Shown one piece after another: positions 35,691 through 48,300 of a stretch of 64,000 nucleotides of DNA; the first letter of the stretch is position 1; every line of letters begins with the position of its first letter. Source of the stretch: Apostichopus japonicus (lineage: Eukaryota; Echinodermata; Holothuroidea; Aspidochirotida; Stichopodidae); NCBI RefSeq assembly GCF_037975245.1, contig NC_092569.1, forward strand, positions 31,498,668 through 31,562,667. The letters run 5' to 3'. A model generated the notes under the pieces. It saw only the letters and a list, made by a program, of their open reading frames with translations. It was not told where the DNA came from and did not search any database. The translations under genes and the position numbers were made by a program.

Positions 35691-38600
35691 TTCATATTCT
35701 ACCGTATCTCGCTCCGACCAGCCTATTAGATAACGTGCGTTACGCCTCATAAAAATAGGAGAGGCTGTTGTTAATTATCTTATGGGCATCCGTAGAATCA
35801 GTAGTCGAACAAATCACTATTGGCTAAACTGCCATGAGATCGCTAGTTGTATATGTCACTGCAGACATTGGAATGAACGATATCATTTTTTAATCACCGG
35901 TCTTATATCTTTGCTTCCCGTTGATGAAATTTTCCGTCGTATTTCGCAGTTGTCGAGATTTAGTGCCAAATAAAGACTTCAGGTTTGGATGTCGTACGTT
36001 GGGGAAATGACCAGGCGTCGTTTACGAAAATTAACTGTCGCCCAGTTAGATTGTTATCAATGAACAATCTCAGTACAATTTAACCAGAATAAAAGAAGCA
36101 CTGAGGAGTTCATTCCCCACCACTCCACCCCCACCCCCACGCAGTGAAAGTGTTAACAAAAGAGGTCTAGGTCAACATTATATAGATATGTAACATGTAT
36201 ATGAGGTAACAATTGCACTGTTATATATTTTAACATCTTTTTCAAACGTTGCAAAACATAGTACTATTTCGCATCTGATTTCTCTTCTTCAAATATTCTC
36301 AGAGAGAAGGGGAGCCGCTTGCCTATAGATGACATAACATATCAGCTACCTTACAGCACAAAGCGATGGTTGCACCCTTAAATGTATACAATAGTGCGGG
36401 TAAATTTTTAACAAACTTCAGCTTTTGGAGCGAGAAGAAATATTGGCCCGTTTCGTATTTAGGTTTATGCATATAGACCATAGCACTTGTTGTGTGAATC
36501 TGCTGGAAAGTGATATTAGTTTCTTCAAAAAACGACTATCTGTTATATATCTATTATAGCAAACGGAAGAAATTTACCATCTTTTTCACAGAAAATATAT
36601 TATATCGTACTGGTATTGATTGGTTTTACCAGGCTATAGTATAGCCTTCTAAGAGATCAGCTCAAGATTCGATCAGAATTCAAAAGGAAAAACCAATTTT
36701 GTTTGTCCAATTGAAGAAGGGATGCACGTTGTCTACTGTCCATCATATCAGGAAAGACGTGCACACACATGCATGTAGTTTAATGCTGGTATTAGCCGAC
36801 CAACGTGTATGTCCGAAGCAGTGCATTTCTATATGCTATACTACTTGAAGAGTTGGGGTGGGGTGCACATGGGGTTAAGTTGTGGTGGATGTGATGTTAT
36901 GGCATGCTATTTGGTTTCTGTGAAGAATGTGATGTGAGTATAGTGATGTACAGGCCTATAACTATATAGTTGTGAATAGTTGATTGAAAATTGTCATACT
37001 TTGTTCCTATACTTATGTAGGCCTATACCCCCCCCCCCCCCTTTCTGGTCAACATGTACTTCTCTTTGAAATGACTCTAACCAAGCGACGGGCTGCATTC
37101 TGCAGCGGTTATAGAGAGTCCCTATGTATAACATGATTCTGTAGTGAATTTAGGATTTGCACAGAAAATTGAGCGCGATTCAATAAATGTGACGTAACTT
37201 ACATAATAGAGGGCAGCACACTTGTCCAGTGATCCTCGGTCAACATATAATGTTGTAGTTGATTTCCCAACACAAAGGACGAGGGCTACCAAACACGTAC
37301 AATTGTGTACTACCACGCTCTCTACCCAATATACCCACCCAATCCAATCCCTTTACCTCATCACGTGACACTTATGCCTGGCCTCTCTCGACAGCCTAAT
37401 TTGATCATTCGCGCGGTAGGGCAATAGTTATCGAGGGTTTATCCGTTGTTCCGGTCTGGATGTCAGCTAGCCCAAATCCCACCTCCCTCAGGTGTGTAGC
37501 CAATGTACGTCATCCGTAAAAATAACGCAATCGCGAGTGTGCGTAATTCTGACGCACCTAAATGTGATAGTTGTATCTTACCAATCATCTTTGCTCTGAA
37601 TCGTATTCTCATTATCACTGAACGGTGAATACACTATTTAGGCGTTGTTCTCTGTGTGTTTCAGAGCCTGCATCGGTAGTCTGAAGCCACAACCCATTCA
37701 CCTCCTGGGTTCGACTGTGGCAAAGGGCAGGATATTAGTTATTAATGTTGGGGCAAGAGGCGCAAAACACCCCCCCCCCCCCCTCCTCCGTTTACTATTT
37801 TTAGATTGTAAGTTATCTTCAATGCTGAAACGCGTGAGTGGCGTGCGCAAGGGAGGGGCCGGGATGTAACCCCTACCATCGTCAGTCGAGGAAACCTTTC
37901 CGTCCGGAGATTGTTTACCTTTCAGTCTTGGAGAAATTAGACTAGTTTCCTGGCCAACGATGTCCAGTTTGGGGTGTATATGCACAGGCGTTTGAACCTG
38001 ATAAAATGCAAGAATAGGCTCCTACGCCGGTTTGCTAGCACAAACTTGCGATCATATTAAGCTATATATTGAGCTCAATTGTAGTCTTAAAATCACAGGA
38101 ATCAGGATTCTATAAAGGAGAGGTGTGACCCGGGGGGTCGTTGAATCCGACTCCCATACTGGGAGGGGGTCGGGGGTTCAGTCCCCCCCCCAAAAAAATA
38201 TATATATATAGACGTGAGATATTTAGAGTATAATTTCCTATAGGCCTATATATAGCTGGGTCCAAACGAAAGCTAATATAAAACATACGTTTGAACTTTG
38301 GGGCGGAAGTTTAAAGGTGTGGGCGTAGTCCCTCCCCTCCCCAGCATCCCCACACAACTTATTCACACGTCCTGGTCACGGGGGAGTGGTCTAATTTTCC
38401 ACCGACTTCTTGTATGAAAAATAGGAAAACTATCCTGACTGAACCTAGTTTCCTCCGACTGACGAAGGAGGTCAAGGATCATATACCCCACCCCCCCCCT
38501 CCCCCGTCTCCCTATATACGAACGCCACCGACATACTCTACGTGGTTAGTAATGCCGTTTACTGTTCAAGAAAGGAACAGAGGTAAGTGTTCATTAATTT

Positions 38601-38943
38601 TATTTTTTTAAGTTGAAAACAAAATGTTTCTTTGCTCTAATGTGTGAAGAACGCTGTACTCTTGCCTGGAACTTTTTCTTTTAAATCTCACTTGATGATG
38701 TCATAGTATAGCGAGATGGGTATTGGTAAACAAAATTACAGCAATCGATACGTCTAGATTCACATACATTGCTAACACTAATTTAACTGCCAAAATGCTC
38801 AGAATTGAGATCGCAAATTACGCTTTCGCGAACTTAACGTCAAGATATGTCATAACAGTTAATCATGGGTGTGTTTCCAGCTTTTTAAACATGAAAATCA
38901 TTGTTTGAACTTTGAGAGTCACATAAGAATGTATGATGAGATG

Positions 38944-38974
38944 TTCCCGCGATTGAAAATACGAATTTCCCGCC
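38944..38974. promoter_or_regulatory. Two E2F-like sites upstream of the ATAD2-like gene
   Basis: TTCCCGCG (38944-38951) and TTTCCCGCC (38966-38974) match the E2F consensus TTTSSCGC and lie about 305-335 bp before the ATG of the ATAD2-like gene. Mammalian ATAD2 is a known pRB/E2F target, so conservation of such control is plausible. The transcription start is not mapped here. Confidence 0.45.
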
Positions 38975-39278
38975 ACACTGCCCTTTCACAAATTATGTTA
39001 ATAATAAAGTGAATGCGCATTACGACTGAACTCATTTATTCACAAAGAAGGGTTTTAAGCTTCAAAAAAGATCAAATCTTGTAAGCATATCAAGTTCAAG
39101 TGATACTTCGAAAGCTTCAGTTCGAATATACTCTACTCTGTAGAAATATTGCGAGTTACTTTCGTCCTTCTTTCTTACGACTGAATATAGCGGTACTCAG
39201 ATTATCATTGTTAGCTAGCGGTATCTCCGGTATGTGAGAACAGGCAGACGAAAAATCCGACCTTGAATACCTTCGAAA

Positions 39279-39368
39279 ATGGTCCGAACAAGATTAAGCG
39301 AAGGCCACGAAGGTACATCAGATGCATTCCTACCAGTTCGAACTAGAAACTCAAGAAGCGGATCCGAG
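39279..39368 (+). CDS. ATAD2-like exon 1 (start codon)
   Basis: AAAATGG gives a good start context. The exon encodes MVRTRLSEGHEG... and ends RNSRSGSE before donor gtacat. It is 30 codons, phase 0 out. The MV-x-TR start is shared with vertebrate ATAD2B. Confidence 0.8.
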
Positions 39369-42300
39369 GTACATTTTTCATTTCTCTATTTCTTAATGAT
39401 TCTCATGAACCTCCGTTGAAGGAGCTTTGTTCCTAGAGCTATTGTGTTATGCAATCAGATCGTAGCATGTACGAACTACATTGAAACGTCTCAGACATCG
39501 ACAATACATATTACCGTATAGTCTGTTAACAATGACATGGCACAGTACAAAACAGCAGCCTTATCATACACACTGTTACTAGCCTATGCCTACACGAATG
39601 GAAATCTATGGCTATGATATACAACTACTAGGATCAGGAAGGCTGTGTTTAGTTGTACTTCAGCGTTTGGTGTAAGTTTAGATTATATTGTTACATCTAA
39701 CAGTAATTTTATTCTTAAAAGAAAAGAATCATCGACCTAAACGAAATGAGCAAGTACAATATGGATGCTGAATTTGGATTGCCAAAGCCCAAAGTTAGTT
39801 TGGTAATTTATAAATTTGTAGCATAAGCTAGTCTAATTTAAGCCTAGTTATGCCTTCTTGTAGTCATGTTTTGTCAGTTTTTGTCACTTTAGTTGTACTC
39901 TGCAGTATAACGCTTCATACTTTATGTTGCATTCCTAAATTGTTCCAGGGCCTCGCTTAGGCCTAGTGCTGTTGGTTAAAATTCAGCCATGGCCTTCTCT
40001 AGTACCTAGGCCAAGGTGACCAGACGTCCCCGATTTTCGGGGACAGTCCCCGATTACAGTGTGCTGTCCCCGATGAACAAGTGTCCCCGAAAATATCCCC
40101 GATTCGTCAAAATGTACAGGAATTTCGAAAATATCCCACATTATTAGTAAAATAATTGTAAAAACAAAATTTAGTCAAGTGTGCTGTCGCAGAATGGAAC
40201 TAACCAGTATTTCAGGTGGGCCAGTGTAAAGTGGAAACAGTGGAAAGTCAGAACCCATTTCAGTATGTCTTGTGTGGAATTCAGTAATAAGCTCAGTAGC
40301 ACCAATGAAGTATTGAAGAAAATACACTCTTCAAAGAAGTACACTAAGACCAATTGATCACAAATTTATGACACAAGCAACTCACAAGCTCTCAAAGAAC
40401 CACGTAAAGTAAGTGAATTTCATCTAAGAAAAAGCTACATTTTGAAAACTTATTTCAAAAGTGCCTCTAAGTATCACCATTTTACATCTAAGCACCTTAG
40501 GCACTTGAAAATTTGCCCACCCCCTCCCCCATATCAGTCAAGCAATGAATGTCCCCGATTCCAGTCACAACAATATGGGTCACCTTAACCTAGGCTGCAT
40601 CACGTTGGTTGTCACTTGGACTTTGTTAGGCCTACAGTGCAACACTAATATTATGGATGACTGATCAGGTTAAAGTTGGAAAATTCCATGCCCATTGCCC
40701 ATGGTACTTCCCAGTTATTTAGTATGGACATATACTGCATACACAGAAGTAGGCCTGAAGTTTGTGTACACAGATTGTCTTCATTGGTTTTTGATAGATC
40801 TTTGGTGAAATAGATGGAGGTATTATAATAACAATTAAGTCATTAAACTGCAAATCACGATGATGGACTCTTGACTATTGACAGCAGGATCTTCCAAAAG
40901 TCCAAATAATGGGTGAGGGGGAGGCTAGAAGTATCCTGTTCTGTTGTCCAAGTTTGACCCCAGATTGTTATATTACAGGAGATAATCAGTACAATTTTAT
41001 ATGTGGTGGGGGGTGGGGGGAAGGATCGTTCTTTCTGATGTCCAAGTTTGACCATGCAGATTGTTATTTTACAGGAGGTTATCAGTACAATCCGGGATGG
41101 TCATTTCGATGACTCTCCACAGAGTAAAAAACGGATTTTCGATTTGGGTTCAGGCTCATCGGGCAATCTGAGGGACTCTCCTGTTTACTCTACCAGAACA
41201 AGAAGGTAAATCTACTTGGTTGAAGACCATATGCAGCTACAAGATATTTATATGTATACAGCAACAATATATAATACATGCAGCTTGAATATGATATATG
41301 CAGCTACAATATATATATATGCAGCTATAATATATTGTATAGCTACAATTTGTGTATTATATTTGCAGCAATAATTCAGCATTTTTTAGGGGAAGGCGAA
41401 GATGTGATTGATGTTGCTTACTTTAGAAAGCTTCGATATTATGTTCATATATCATGTAATCATATATTTTGATAGTTTTGTTGTAAGGCTGGGAAAGCTT
41501 ACAAGATGGATTTCCAGTACATGCCAACTAGTAAATGGAACATTATCCACATATATGTACTTGTATGCCAACTTGTAAATGGAACATTATCCATATTTGA
41601 TTCATTATCAAAATAAATGTTTGTTCTTGTTATTCACTAGTCTGCTTTCAGCTGAATGGGTCACTGGAAATCTCTTAATGGGATGATCTGTGAAGATTCA
41701 GTAAGATGATGTCAGATTGGACAGATTAGTTAATTTGATTATCTAAGAACAAAATGAATTTGGAGTTTTTACTTTTACAGACTACCAAACCTTTTTACAA
41801 TAAAATGTCTTTTTGTGGAAAGTGGTCAAGTGTTTAGACTTGTATAAACCGGATAAAGGACTCACTGTTTGTTTCAATTTTAGGCAAAGTAAGTTTACCG
41901 TGTCAGAGGATTCTGAAACCCCCAAGAGAAGAGGACAGGCTTCCAGTCCAAGAAGCACTAGAAGGGGTATGTCACGTCAAACGAGGAGGAGCGTCGTCCT
42001 GGACGACACACCAGCTGGTGACTACGAAGATGAATCAAAGAACAGAGAGCATCTCCGACGCAGCGGGCCATCTGTTTACGGAAGACGTCAAATGAACAGC
42101 CATGAAAGTAGTCCCAAGACTGAACCCAGGAGGAGTAATCGCAGAAGGAAACCGATTTACGCCACGATGAATCAGCGCCTTTTAGGTGAGTAGTAGTACA
42201 CTAACCTGTAATATCTAAGTAAAAGCTGTGGGTTAAACAGTTTTAAATCCTCTGTCAGCTCATTAGGTAGACTGTAAATATATATATATATATATACAGT

Positions 42301-45300
42301 ATATGTATACCTATACTGTAATTTACAGCATGTGAGGCATGAAACTCGAGTTACAACATGCTGTACATTACAGTATAGGTATACTATATTATATTATTTG
42401 CTCTACATCTACGTATTGAGCACTCTTGCAGCAGGAAGTGAACAATTGAATCTTTACATATATTACAAGGAATTGCAAACTCTGTTATGATCGCAAATGT
42501 CAGATTTTTATACATCAGTTGTGATCGGGGACAGTACATCAGTTGTGATCGGGGACAGTACATCAGTTGCGATTGGGGACAGTACATCAGCTGTGATTGG
42601 GGACAGTACATCAGCTGTGATCGGGGACGGTACATCATTTGTGATCGGGGACGGTACATCATTTGTGATCGGGGACGGTACATCAGTTGTGATCGGGGAC
42701 GGTACATCAGTTGTGATCGGGGACGGTACATCAGTTGTGATCGGGGACGGTACATCAGTTGTGATCGGGGACGGTACATCAGTTGTGATCGGGGACGGTA
42801 CATCAGTTGTGATCGGGGACGGTACATCAGTTGTGATCGGGGACGGTACATCAGTTGTGATCGGGGACGGTACATCAGTTGTGATCGGGGACGGTACATC
42901 AGTTGTGATCGGGGACGGTACATCAGTTGTGATCGGGGACGGTACATCAGTTGTGATCGGGGACGGTACATCAGTTGTGATCGGGGACGGTACATCAGTT
43001 GTGATCGGGGACGGTACATCAGTTGTGATCGGGGACGGTACATCAGTTGTGATCGGGGACGGTACATCAGTTGTGATCGGGGACGGTACATCAGTTGTGA
43101 TTGCTAGTCATCACGTCTTGCATATTTTCAGTGGAATGGTTTATCTGGCATTAATTCATCGCAGAGTGCTATGCATAATGGGCACATTGCTATACAATTG
43201 AGAAGATGCATCATTTGACAAATATGCTCTCCAGTGACTCATGGGCTAGTCAAATCCCAAAAGTAGCAAGACTATAGCTGCAAACATTTCACAGTATGAT
43301 GAAAGGAGTGTACTTTGGCAAACTAAGTTGTAAACTGATGTTTTAGTCAATGACCAATCTGAATTTGCCTATTTTGTACACGGTACTAGCATTTTGCTTT
43401 TTTCTGTTACCTGATAAATGATTCTGGGCTGATTAGGCCACAGTTTTTATGCGAAAATCACCTAATTTCAATGCCCCAACCTCAGGAAACCTTCAACTAT
43501 CCGCAGGTGTCGATCTGTATGCTTGGACGTCTCCCAAACGAACCAAGTCACCAGAGAGAAAAAATCCTTCAGAAGAAGACAACGAAGGGAAAGATGCAGC
43601 TGAAGAAGAGGCAGAAAATGATGAACATGAGGAGGAGGAGGATGAGGAGGAGGAAGAGGATGAGGAGAGGAGAAATGACCAAGAGGAGATTGAGGAGGTA
43701 TGGATGGCTCATTTCATTTATGAGGAATCAAACTTTGTTTGGTGTCTCTGTAAAATTGTAAAACAGAATCATTGAGCCAAATACATTGAATTATATCATT
43801 TTTACTTTTATTGTTATTTTTATTTTTATTTTTATTTTTATTGTTATATTTATTTTTATATTTATTTTTATTTTTATTATTTTTATTTTTATTATTTTTA
43901 TTTTGAAATTATATCACCACAGTGAAACCTTTCATAAAGATGACAATAGCAAAGATATTCTTATTTGGAGATTTTGGAGAACTGCTGATCATGTATATAT
44001 TAATCAGCAGGTACTGTACTGTACATCACATGCAAACATTGTGTGATAGGTCCAAAGCAAGTATCGTCATAGTAACAGCAGGAAAACTGCTTCAGAGTTG
44101 ATGTACTGAAACTTTAAATATGGAGAACATTGACTGCTAGGCAGAGACTCCAAAGAATATCACAAGTCAAGGACAAAGCAATATTTCGATGGAAAAGTAA
44201 AGGCATTTGCAGCATATCTGCTGTGATGTCACAACAGACTACCAAGAATGATTTACTGTACAGGTACTTCCATAAATGAAAAAATGTTTATCTTGTAATA
44301 GAAAGTGTACATTAACATATCTAGATTTTAAGCAAAGAGAAATTTATACCGAGATGAGATTTTTCAACTTAAAATGTCGAGTATTTCCTTTCCATCGTCT
44401 GTCCACCCTCATCAACGGTTGCCTACTTCCAATGCTGGGAGTGTCTGTTGACTCCAAACATATAACTCAAGCAAAGTTACTTTTTCTGCGAGTTTGTCAC
44501 ATTCTAAACTGCCTTTTTCTTTCCCTTCTTGACTTCCAGTTGGAGCGGTTAGATATGTACTCCAGGGTGAAGCAGCGACACATCAAAGCAAGGAAGATGA
44601 GGGAACAACAGGAGAGGACACAGAGAGAGGAGGAAGAGAGACAGCTGAAAAAACAGGAAGGAGAAAGTGACGAAGAAGAGACATCGGATGAAGATTCAGA
44701 TGAAGGTATTGTTAAAACGTTTTGGTGCAGCATCTGTTGTGTGGAAGCTTGACGGCTAAAGTTCAGTGGCTTGCACAGGATTTCAAAGATGGTGGGGGAG
44801 GCGGGCGCAAAATTCAGAATCGACCCCCAACTGATTAAGGTATGGGCCTTTTGAACCATTATAGAAGGGTCAGAGGCCACTCAAAGGTTTTCATAAAGAA
44901 CAGGGAGCTGGCCTGGGGTCAGGTCGGGAGGGGGTTCTGGGGGTCATGCCCAGAAAATAAAATTAAAGTTTTACATGTTAGGTTATGCATTCTGGGGCAC
45001 ATTTAGACTATAAATGAAAACTTTTGGTGCAGCATTTGTTATGTGGAAGCTTGACGGCTAAGGTTCAGTGGCTTACACAGGATTTCAAAGATGGCAGGGG
45101 GGGGGGGAATTCAGAATTTACCCGACTGATTTAGGTATGGGCCTGAACCTTTATAGAAATAGTGCCAGAGGGGACTGAAAGGTTTGCACAAAGAACAGGG
45201 TGCTGGCCTGGGGTCAGTGAAACTGAATCCCATGTCGGGAGGGGGTTCTGGGAGTCATCCCCAGAAAATAAAATTTTAGTGTACATGTCAAATGCTGCGT

Positions 45301-48300
45301 TTTGGGGCACATTTAGACTCTAAAGTAGGTCTGTAGTAGCTCTATAAACAAGATGTGCTAATTTGTACTTTTATGAGGTTTAAGAAGTGGGGAGGGGGCG
45401 GGGGTTGTACACCCTTAGAAACGGTCTTAATCTACCCCGGCTGAATGCAAGGAAATGACGGCCATTTCCCCGACAGATGATTGGAGATAGGTCATGCTCC
45501 CTCCCCCCTACCTGTGCACACCACTGCTAAGGTTAAATATAATCCGAATCAAGTTCGGCACAAGTGGTACCTTTAAAGGTTGGGTAATGTATTTCCTGGG
45601 TGAACTATGGGGTAGTATGATATTCAGTGATACCTTATGTGAAACATGTTACCTAGACACACTGTGATAAGGTATTTAGTCGCATGTACCTTGAAACTAA
45701 TTGTGCCTTATTACACCACATGGGTGAGGTATTCCAATCTTCTTGAGGTATGTGGTTATATCTTTTAGTAATGGTGACATTGATAATCACAGTGAAATCC
45801 ATCTACCACTCTTACAGTCTTAATGTTTACTGATTGTTGGTAATAATGTATTATTTTCAATAGACTGAAAGCCCTATTTTCTTTTTTAATCTTAACATTA
45901 AATTTTGTTTGTCATTATTCCATCAGAAGACTCATCTGATGAGGAAAGCGAAGGAGAAACGAGAGGCAAGAACTACCACCTCAGGAAACACCGAGCTCCT
46001 ACTAAGCGGTTTGAGGTACCAGTGGAGGGTAAGCAATACACAGGGTTAAAATATTTATACTTCGGGGGATGTTAACAGGGGGGGGGTTTATTATTAATCA
46101 ATAAATGTGGTTTGGCTTTATCGTATTTTCAGAGATATCATTTTTTTCCAGTTATTATTAGCTTTGCCAGCTGTATCAATTCTTCATTCACATTTCATCT
46201 TCACCTAGTGCGCATGCCGAGACGTCAAAAATCTGAGTTGGAGGATGTCTTTGGGACCACCAATTCCCCCATCAGGAGACGGTATCCTAAATCCAGGAAA
46301 CACCTCACCCCTATCCGTAGTCCGAGATTCAAGAGGTAAGACGCTGAATCATCTGGTCAGCAGTTGTTGTAGGATAGTGTACGCTAACGAAGAATATTTA
46401 GGAGAAGCCCTGGTCTTGGCCAAGGGTCACCTGTTAATCATAGACACATTCATCCAGTGTCCTTTATCCTCTAGTCTGTTAACTGTTACTTTATTTCACA
46501 AGTGCTTTGTGGTATCTTTGGCGGAAGGTACTTGACCATATAATTAATTGTGTTAATTGTGTTAATTAATTAAATGTGTTAATTGTGAGTTTTGGTCTTT
46601 TCCAGACGAAAGCATCATGCCACACACCACAGTTCATCGACCAGCTCAGAAGGGTCCGACGATGAAAGGAGATTTGAGAGGCGTAAATCCAAGAGTATGG
46701 CCAAGGCCAGGATGAGGTAAGATGCAGTATATATATGACTCTACCATACATGGGGAGATGGAGGAGGGGTTATATGGGGGATAGAGGGAGGGCAACCAAG
46801 TTTGATATGCGGATGGAGGGAGGGCAAACCAAGGTTGATATGGGTATAGAGGGAGGGCAACCAAGTTTGATATGGGTATAGAGGCAACCAAGATTCAGTA
46901 TATATTCCTCTACCATACATGGGGAGATAGAGGAGGAGGATATGGAGATAGAGGAGGGGGATATGGAGATAGAGGATGGGGATATGGGTAAAGAGGGAGG
47001 GCAACCAAGTTTGATATGGGGATAGAGGGAGGGCAACCAAGTTTGATATGGTGATGGAGGGAGGGCAACCAAGTTTAATATGGTGATGGAGGGAGGGCAA
47101 CAAAGTTTGATATGGCAATGGATGGAGGGCAACCAAGTTTGATCTGGGGATAGAGAGAGGGCAACCAAGTTTGATATGGGTATAGAGGGAAGGCGACCAA
47201 GTTTGGTATGGGTAAAGAGGGAGGGCAACCAAGTCTGTTAGTGCTGAACATAAATAGATTCAACTTTTTAGCTCATACCAGCATGCTGGTGTGAGCTATT
47301 GTTACAGTGCGGCGTCTATCACTCTATCATTCTATCACTCTATCACTCTATCCGTCAACAATTGGTAAAACCGCTCCCGCTCGCAAAGTGTTTGATGGAA
47401 TTTCATGAAACTTGGACACAAGGACCATTGGGTATAGGGCCATCAGAGATGGTCCAAAATTTGGGGTCAAAGGTCATCTGTGGGCCGTAATGGGCCATTT
47501 TGTGGAAATACGCAAAATGCTTCTTCTCCTACAGATTCCATGGTACAATGTTGAGGGTTTGTCACGATAGTACTATGGTAGTTTTACCTTCAGGGTGTTC
47601 ATGAATTTGAGATCAAAGATCAACTAGGGGTCTTTTGTGGCCCGGGCCGCGGCCTTATATTTTCAAATTGCTCCTGTTCGTACAGTGTATGGCCAATTAT
47701 AATGAAACTTGGTCACAATGTTCCTCGGGATGAGAGTTACGAGGGGTGTTCGGAAAATTGAGGTCAAAGGTCATTTAGGGGGTCATCGGGGGTCATTCTT
47801 TGTAATATTTTCAAATATCTCTATCTCCTCAAGATTTTGATGGATCATATTCAAAGTTGAACTGATGATTGTTGGATTGTGTATGAATAAGGTGATGCCT
47901 AAAAATTTTTGGTCAAAAGTTAATTAATTACAATTAATCCCCATTGTTTAAAAAAATCTGAGCCTTCACTTTTTGCCAAAGCTCCTTTAATTTGTCTCCC
48001 AGTATCTGCAGTGTTTGTTTACATTTGTGGTTAAGCTCTGCACAGGCTGTTAGTGGAATTAAAGCAGGACTGGGAGTTGTTATTAGCTGTTGAACTGTAA
48101 GCATGAGAGCCCTATAGCCAATCAGCACTTGCCGATTCTTAGAAGTCTTTGAGCCTGAGGTATGTAGGCAGCTTGTGAAGTTATGACTTGTAGGGAGTGC
48201 TTGTTATGTCTGCTAAGGTAGAGGGGAGAAAGTTTAATAGGGTAGGTCAGTGGTATTGTTTGAGAGAGTGGGTAAAATAGGATTTAAAGGGGAAAATAGG

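Larger units (their letters stand above)
34422..39278. other. Intergenic region between zinc-finger gene and ATAD2-like gene
   Basis: No gene recognised. It contains two-copy tandem sequence at 35403-35690, poly-C/G runs (35339-35346, 37029-37042, 37770-37784, 38488-38496), a repeat fragment at 38120-38200 (ACCCGGGGGGTCGTTGAATC, GGGAGGGGGTCGGGGG) that resembles sequence in the ATAD2-like intron at 45190-45260, and the putative ATAD2-like promoter at about 38.9-39.28 kb. Confidence 0.5.

Noticed and set aside
42384-43201. Three long repetitive open frames (Met-Tyr-Arg-Pro..., Tyr-Ser-Cys-Asp..., Ser-Val-Val-Ile-Gly-Asp) over the 24-bp array
   Set aside because: A 24-bp period without stops keeps several frames open; the array lies in an intron of the ATAD2-like gene.
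46741-47232. 163-codon minus-strand frame (Pro-Ser-Leu-Tyr repeats)
   Set aside because: It reads the 32-bp minisatellite in intron 9.
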